Positions 59,406-64,000 of a DNA stretch of 64,000 nt are shown here, one piece after another; positions within the stretch are counted from its first letter, which is position 1; each line of letters begins with the position of its first letter. Origin of the DNA: Theobroma cacao (taxonomy: Eukaryota > Streptophyta > Magnoliopsida > Malvales > Malvaceae); contig NC_030857.1 in assembly GCF_000208745.1 (NCBI RefSeq), forward strand, positions 14,233,182-14,297,181, in the 5' to 3' direction. Both the position numbers and the translations under genes were made by a program. Under the pieces are notes generated by a model. That model worked only from the letters and a program-made list of their open reading frames with translations, did no database searches and was not told the origin of the DNA.

Positions 59406-60882
59406 TCTTAGAAGTTGGGAAACAAGCTCTTTACCATGGATTATGTCAAAACATGCCTTACTTGTTTGTGTGATGTGCATTCATGAATAAACTATATGTT
59501 CACCATGTTGATTTGATATTTAAACCTCATGCAAAGGTTTTACATTATAAAGTCTTACAAATGGATTTATCATGTCACCATGATTGGCATTTTGGAAATA
59601 GATTTAAAATAAGCTTTTGAAAACCCAAATATGGTTATCAATGGTTTTGTCAAACCAGGAGATTCTAGAGTAGGTCAAATGTCACATCAGGATAGTGTGA
59701 CCCTTGCGCACAAGTGAGCTCTAGCTAGAGAAACTTTAGGTCACCAACAAGCTGTTAGAAGTGGCTAGGCCACGGTCTATGATATATATACGTGGCAAGG
59801 CCATGGGATGTTATACGTGGCTAGGCCACTAGTTGTTATACGTGGTTGTGACCACATGATTTCTCCGATGTAAGCCAACATCATCGAGACTGCCATGGCT
59901 GTGGGAATCCAATGGAGAGGGGCCTCCTGGATGTTATTACATGGAAGCAAGTCCACTGGTTGATATTTATGATTACCTACTCAATAGTGATATCTCTTTG
60001 GGGTTTTCAAACATGAATTCTTTTGCATGGTGAAAGTTATAAGTTTTTTCGTAGCTTCTTTATTTATACGATGATTTTGTATTTAATTCCTCGAGGATGA
60101 GATGATTATGAGCTTGTGTATAAGCTTTGATAATGATTGATTTTACGAGAGCATGCGTGCTTATGCTGGTTTGATTTGAGTAAAGGATGTTAAATGATTT
60201 CGAGGGTAAAAATCTTTCACTTGCACTAGCTTTGATACATTAATTGAAATGATTACTTTGCATCAAAACTCTTGGGTATATGTAAGGCACAAATGTTCCA
60301 TTTAAGTTTAAATTTTTTATATGCATTCTCATGTTTTTAATATTCAAATTTTTTGCCTATAGCTTGTTCCCATCTATGCCCTGGTCACAAAGCTGATGAT
60401 CACTATGTTTGTTAAACTCACCCCCTTTATCTTTCCCTTTTTGCAAATAAGTGATCAATTCAAGAGTATTGACTCAGCATCTTTGACTTGTTGTGACATA
60501 GGTAACGACACCTCTTAGACTTCCATTCTGAGTCACTCTGCTGCATAGGGTTCGTGTTGTGTAAAACAGTTAGACCTATAAAAATTATTAGGTTATCGGA
60601 GATGTGTTGCTAAAAACCTTGAGATTGTGTAATGAATTCTAAGTGTGATGTTTGAATTTCTCTTGAAGTTTACTAGAGTTGGATATTATTATCTAGTTGC
60701 TACATCTTAAGTACAACTTCTTACTCGGTTTAAGTAAACGATAGTATTATTACAAGTCAATTCATTTACGTAGTAAAGTGTTTGAGTGGTTAACAAGAAT
60801 CTCAACTAAGGCTTGTTTGAGATTTGGCGGATTCTCTCGTAAGTCTCAGATGCCAATAACGATCAGAAAAAGGGTCATTACA
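59406..60882 (+). mobile_element. End of the G 3' LTR
   Basis: Matches 38093-39691 and ends GGGTCATTACA. The host H reverse transcriptase resumes immediately, in reverse. Confidence 0.92.
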
Positions 60883-61479
60883 ACGTCTATCAACATAACG
60901 ACAAATTTATTCAAACACACCATAATGACCTTGTTCATCAAATCCATAAACACTGCTAATGCATCAGTGAGTCCAAATGACATCACAAAAAACTCATAAT
61001 GTCCATATCGTGTGTGAAACACTATCTTGGGTATATCACAATCTTTTATCCTCAATTGGTGATACCCTAAGCACAGATCAATCTTAGAGAAGCGCACGAC
61101 ATCCTACAATTGATCAAACAAATCATCAATCCTCGAAAGTGGATATTTGTTCTTCATAGTGACCGTATTCAACTACCAATAGTCAATGCATAACTGAAGG
61201 CTACCATCCTTCTTCTTCACAAATAACACTAGCGCTCCCCAAGGCAACACATTGGGACAAATAAAATTCTTATTTAATAAGTCCTCCAGTTGCCCTTTTA
61301 GCTCCCTTAACTCAACTGGTGCCATTCAATAAGGAGGTATGGAAATTGGCTGCATTCTCGGAATTAAGTCAATACAAAATTTAATCTCCTTCTTAGGAGG
61401 CAATCCAAGCAATTCCTTTGGAAATACATTTGGATACTTACCCACTATCAATATGAAATCAACACTTCCTTCTTCCATT
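60883..61479 (-). pseudogene. pol: Reverse transcriptase N-terminal half of element H
   Basis: The minus strand reads [15 protein letters not shown], then [56 protein letters not shown] and [10 protein letters not shown] at 60883. The frame is cut there, exactly in the catalytic IDD. The rest (DDILVYSKS) is at 21767, on the far side of element G. A few stops are present. This confirms that G landed inside the RT active-site codons of H. Confidence 0.93.
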
Positions 61480-61999
61480 TAAATATCTCTTGTCATCACC
61501 AAGTACCCTTTGCCTTCTTGCATTGGCATTGGTTTGGCGGCCACATCTAATACAACTTTCAAAAACACTGGGCTACCATGCTCGTATATCACAAATGAGG
61601 ATTCCCTTAGGAACTTAAACTTCACCAATTTGCAATAGCAGTCTACATTGGGAAAATAAAACACTAACTAGTCCATGCCCAAAATCACATTAAAGTCCAA
61701 AGTTAGCAACAACACCAGGTTTGCTAACATATCCTTGTCCCTTATATGGAGTACACAAGATTTGTACACATACTCCACCACAAATATCTCTTTTGAGGAG
61801 TAGTCAGAATCAAAGGTTCCTTCATGTTATTACAATACTGATTTATTTTGACATAAAGTGTGAGAACACAAAGGAATATGTCGATTAGGGATCAAATAGA
61901 ACTAATGCTTCAGTACCACATATAGGAAGTGTACTTATGACCACTGCATTGGAAGTTTGAGCATCTTGCAGTGTCAAAGCAAATACATGTGCTTGACCT
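61480..61999 (-). pseudogene. pol: Protease region of element H
   Basis: The minus strand includes ALVLFDP followed by a stop and STYSFVFSHFMSK (near 61880-61915), aligned with the retropepsin LVLFDSGATHSF motif, so the catalytic DSG is destroyed. Downstream, LVLDVAAKPMPMQEGKGY near 61510-61560 is a gypsy-style spacer. Frames are broken repeatedly. Confidence 0.75.
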
Positions 62000-62738
62000 C
62001 CACTTCCATTACCTGGTTGTGTCTATCTACCACGAGATGATGAAGTTATTCCCTTGCCTTTGTCCCTTCTAACATTTCTCCCAGTCTGTGTTGTTCTAGA
62101 CGAGGTAGTTGCCACATGTCTTGCATAACCTTGGTCACCTTCTACTATTTACCTTTGCATTTGGCAATCTCTCATCAAATGCCCAAATTGACCACATCCA
62201 AAACACAATCCTGCTACCTTATGGCATGATCTACCATGTGCCTTACGATAATAATTACATAAAGCACCCTTTTGTCTAAGGCCCAAATTAGATGCTTTGC
62301 TAAACGGTTCTCATTTAGATGGTGGGCTAAACGAATCGCTGTTTCTTGGTGCCTGTGCATAGGAGTAGTTCCTTCACGACTTTGATGTCATATGAATAAG
62401 GAACTCTTAGCTGTGTTAGAATCTCTTAGACCCTAACGACCTTGAGTTCAAGCTCGTAACCCCTACCTCTTTCCATTCTAGATTCCAATCTCCTCGTTTC
62501 AATCATTCTAGCTGCATCCACCACTACCGCATGTGAGGCAAACCTTTATGTGCCTAAAACTCTAAAAAGTTGCTCAATTAGTCCCCAAATAAATCTTTTG
62601 ATCCTTTTCTATTTAGTTAGGACCAAATCAGGTGCATATCTTGAGAGTTTGGTGAAACAGACATCATACTTTGTCACCGTCATATCTGGGGTTTGTCTAA
62701 AAGTCTCAAACTCCTATGCCTTTGTGTCTCTCTCTCTC
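62000..62738 (-). pseudogene. gag: Gag of element H, 5'-truncated
   Basis: The minus strand has the retrotransposon gag motif: [20 protein letters not shown] near 62680-62715, then [12 protein letters not shown]. It matches the equivalent part of element G ([16 protein letters not shown]), so H and G are related chromoviruses. An intact CCHC zinc knuckle CFGCGQFGHLMRDC lies at 62164-62205. Several stops and frameshifts. The 5' part of gag is cut at about 62738 by the N-family LTR. Confidence 0.85.
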
Positions 62739-64000
62739 TAACACCCCTAATTTTTTATATGGCCTATATGTGATGTTGGCCAAGTGATTTAAAGAGTTAT
62801 TTAAGGTTTGATGAATATGAATATGTCTAGGAGGTAAATGACTATGAATGTGGGTGTAAATTAAGGTCCTTAATGAAATTGTGCAAATGTTTGGCACTTT
62901 GACATCCAAGTACGCATTAAGGTGAATATTGATGAAAATGATGAATTAATCTTGTAGATTGAGGATTTGATTTAATTTGATGCATACTTGAGGATATATG
63001 TGTGAGGTATTGAATTATATGAGTTATTTGAGGTATGAGATCAATAGAAAATGGAATTGGGGTGTTAAGTTAGATTTTTGAAGGTTTAGAAGACTTAAAA
63101 CTACCTACAGGGGAAAATGCATCGATACATTCCCCTATGTATTGACACATTCTTGGCAAGAAGAACAATATGAGGTGTTCTAGAGAAATTCTATTGATAC
63201 AATTAAGGATGTATCGATAAATTTGGCAAAGGATGAACATGTATTGATACATTGCCCCAATGTATCGATACATTTGAAGTAGGGAGCACCCAAGACCATT
63301 CTGTAGGAAATGTGTCAATACATTACCTTAATGTATCGATACATTCATTCGAAATTAGGGCAGATGTATCGATACATTGCCAAATGTATCGACACATCAA
63401 AGAGAAAAGGTAAAAATAAAAAAGGGTTTCGGGCTATTCCACCATATTGTCATTCTCTCAGCTCTTTCCCTAATTCTCTCTCTACCTTTTACCAACCTTA
63501 AGCCCCCAAAAGCCATTTGGAGCCCGTTTAAGCTAGATCCAAGCTTGGGAAATGATCCAGAGGTAAGATTATGCATATTTTCTAATTGATTTTCAATTTA
63601 ATTAGTTAATAACCTCATATCTAAATATTTTCAAATTTGGACAAAATATCTCCCTTTGAGTTTATTGGAGATTTGGAACCTAGATTAGGGCAACCCGGCT
63701 TCTAAAGGAAAGGTTTAGCTCATTTGTTGGAAGATTGAGCTTATATCTATATGTATGTGTATGTATGTTTACTTAAAGGTATGTGCCTAAGCTAAAGAAC
63801 AAGTATGATTGTGTGCCTAGATAAGAATGCTTAGGCTAACTAGTTATTTGAAATAGGAAATCTATGTTGGCGAAAATTGTGGTGAGCCACATGATAGCAT
63901 TGTGTTAGAACCCATGGTATGTAGGACCTAAAGCAAAAGGCCTACACATGGTGTTATATGAATTATGAATTAAACACTATGCGAAATTGTTATGAATGGA
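62739..64000 (+). mobile_element. N-family LTR, left part, cut by the window end
   Basis: At about 62739 the H gag stops and a sequence beginning TCTAACACCCCTAA starts. It resembles the TGTAACACCCC start of Ty3/gypsy LTRs such as G. It runs to the window end without a coding frame. It holds a cluster of palindromes (63117-63398) and a canonical splice donor CAGAGGTAAGAT (GT at 63563), preceded by a pyrimidine-rich leader. The right end, and so any target duplication, is outside the window. Start position uncertain by a few bases because of a CT-repeat at the junction. Confidence 0.6.
63117..63398 (+). repeat. Palindrome cluster in the N LTR
   Basis: About ten variants of the perfect 16-bp palindrome AATGTATCGATACATT. 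Exact or near-exact copies occur at 63259-63274, 63330-63345 and 63364-63378. Diverged copies lie near 63119, 63137, 63191, 63210, 63239, 63309 and 63384. They often come in pairs separated by about 5-10 bp. Confidence 0.88.

Larger units (their letters stand above)
21768..60882 (+). mobile_element. Complete Ty3/gypsy chromovirus, element G, heavily interrupted
   Basis: Full element spanning 39 kb, about 12.3 kb without inserts. The 5' LTR is in pieces 21768-21953, 33542-35278 and 38093-39691. The interior is 39692-52767, and the 3' LTR is 52768-54181, 55878-56507 and 59406-60882. After removing inserts and one copy of each target duplication the LTRs are 3512 and 3511 bp. The ends derive from TGTAAC...GTTACA (now CGTAAC/TATAAC and GTTATA/ATTACA). 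It carries a tRNA-Met primer site, gag, protease, RT, RNase H, integrase and a C-terminal chromodomain, as in the Tekay/Del type. Flanks TCATC and ACGTC are a poor match for a 5-bp duplication, as expected for an old insertion. The host frame (H RT) continues across it. Confidence 0.92.

Noticed and set aside
33542..60882. Segmental duplication of 33542-39691 and 52768-60882
   Set aside because: The two copies are the 5' and 3' LTRs of one element: they flank a primer site, gag-pol and a polypurine tract, and their lengths agree after subtracting inserts.
63117..63398. CRISPR-like array of short repeats
   Set aside because: Repeats are palindromic 16-mers with irregular short spacers in a plant LTR. 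There are no cas genes and no regular repeat-spacer period.

Overview
This window looks like intergenic heterochromatin from a flowering plant, probably a eudicot. It is AT-rich and consists of LTR retrotransposons inserted into one another. I found no host gene, rRNA, tRNA or CRISPR array. Every coding stretch I recognise is retrotransposon gag or pol, and almost all of it carries stops or frameshifts. I cannot name the species from the sequence. Family letters (A, B, C, G, H, K, L, N) are labels I made up for this window. || Layout. The outer frame is an old Ty3/gypsy chromovirus-like element on the minus strand (H). Its pol and gag survive in six blocks at 4728-5309, 8081-8425, 10115-10311, 20290-21160, 21664-21767 and 60883-62738. 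Inserted into H, left to right, are: a gag-only Copia element (L, up to 4727, itself split by an A-family LTR at 1-902); a K solo LTR (5310-8080); a B solo LTR (8426-10114); a complete Copia element with an extra 3' ORF (C, 10312-20289); a 503-bp Mutator-like MITE (21161-21663); a complete chromovirus (G, 21768-60882); and the start of another LTR (N, 62739 to the window end). || Element G has itself been hit repeatedly. Its 5' LTR holds a complete coding-poor A element (21954-33541, itself hit by K solo LTR 30632-32655) and an A solo LTR (35279-38092). Its protease region holds K LTRs at 41753-47056 (with another K LTR nested at 43692-46383) and 47153-49677. Its 3' LTR holds a B solo LTR (54182-55877) and an A solo LTR (56508-59405). 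Nesting reaches four levels (K in A in G in H). || Support. Most insertions are flanked by 5-bp target-site duplications that I read directly, several exact: ATTTG, TCTTA, CAATA, TATCT, AAATC, GGTTG, TAAGA. Once inserts are subtracted, the two G LTRs are 3512 and 3511 bp, and the two A LTRs are 3007 bp each, so the boundaries are internally consistent. The two G LTRs also act as each other's empty-site controls. || Most interesting signals. Five unrelated LTR families each carry a cluster of short perfect or near-perfect palindromes. Four families share a canonical 5' splice donor in the LTR leader. The Copia element C seems to carry a second copy of its LTR palindrome-plus-TATA module just upstream of its extra 3' ORF, suggesting an internal promoter.
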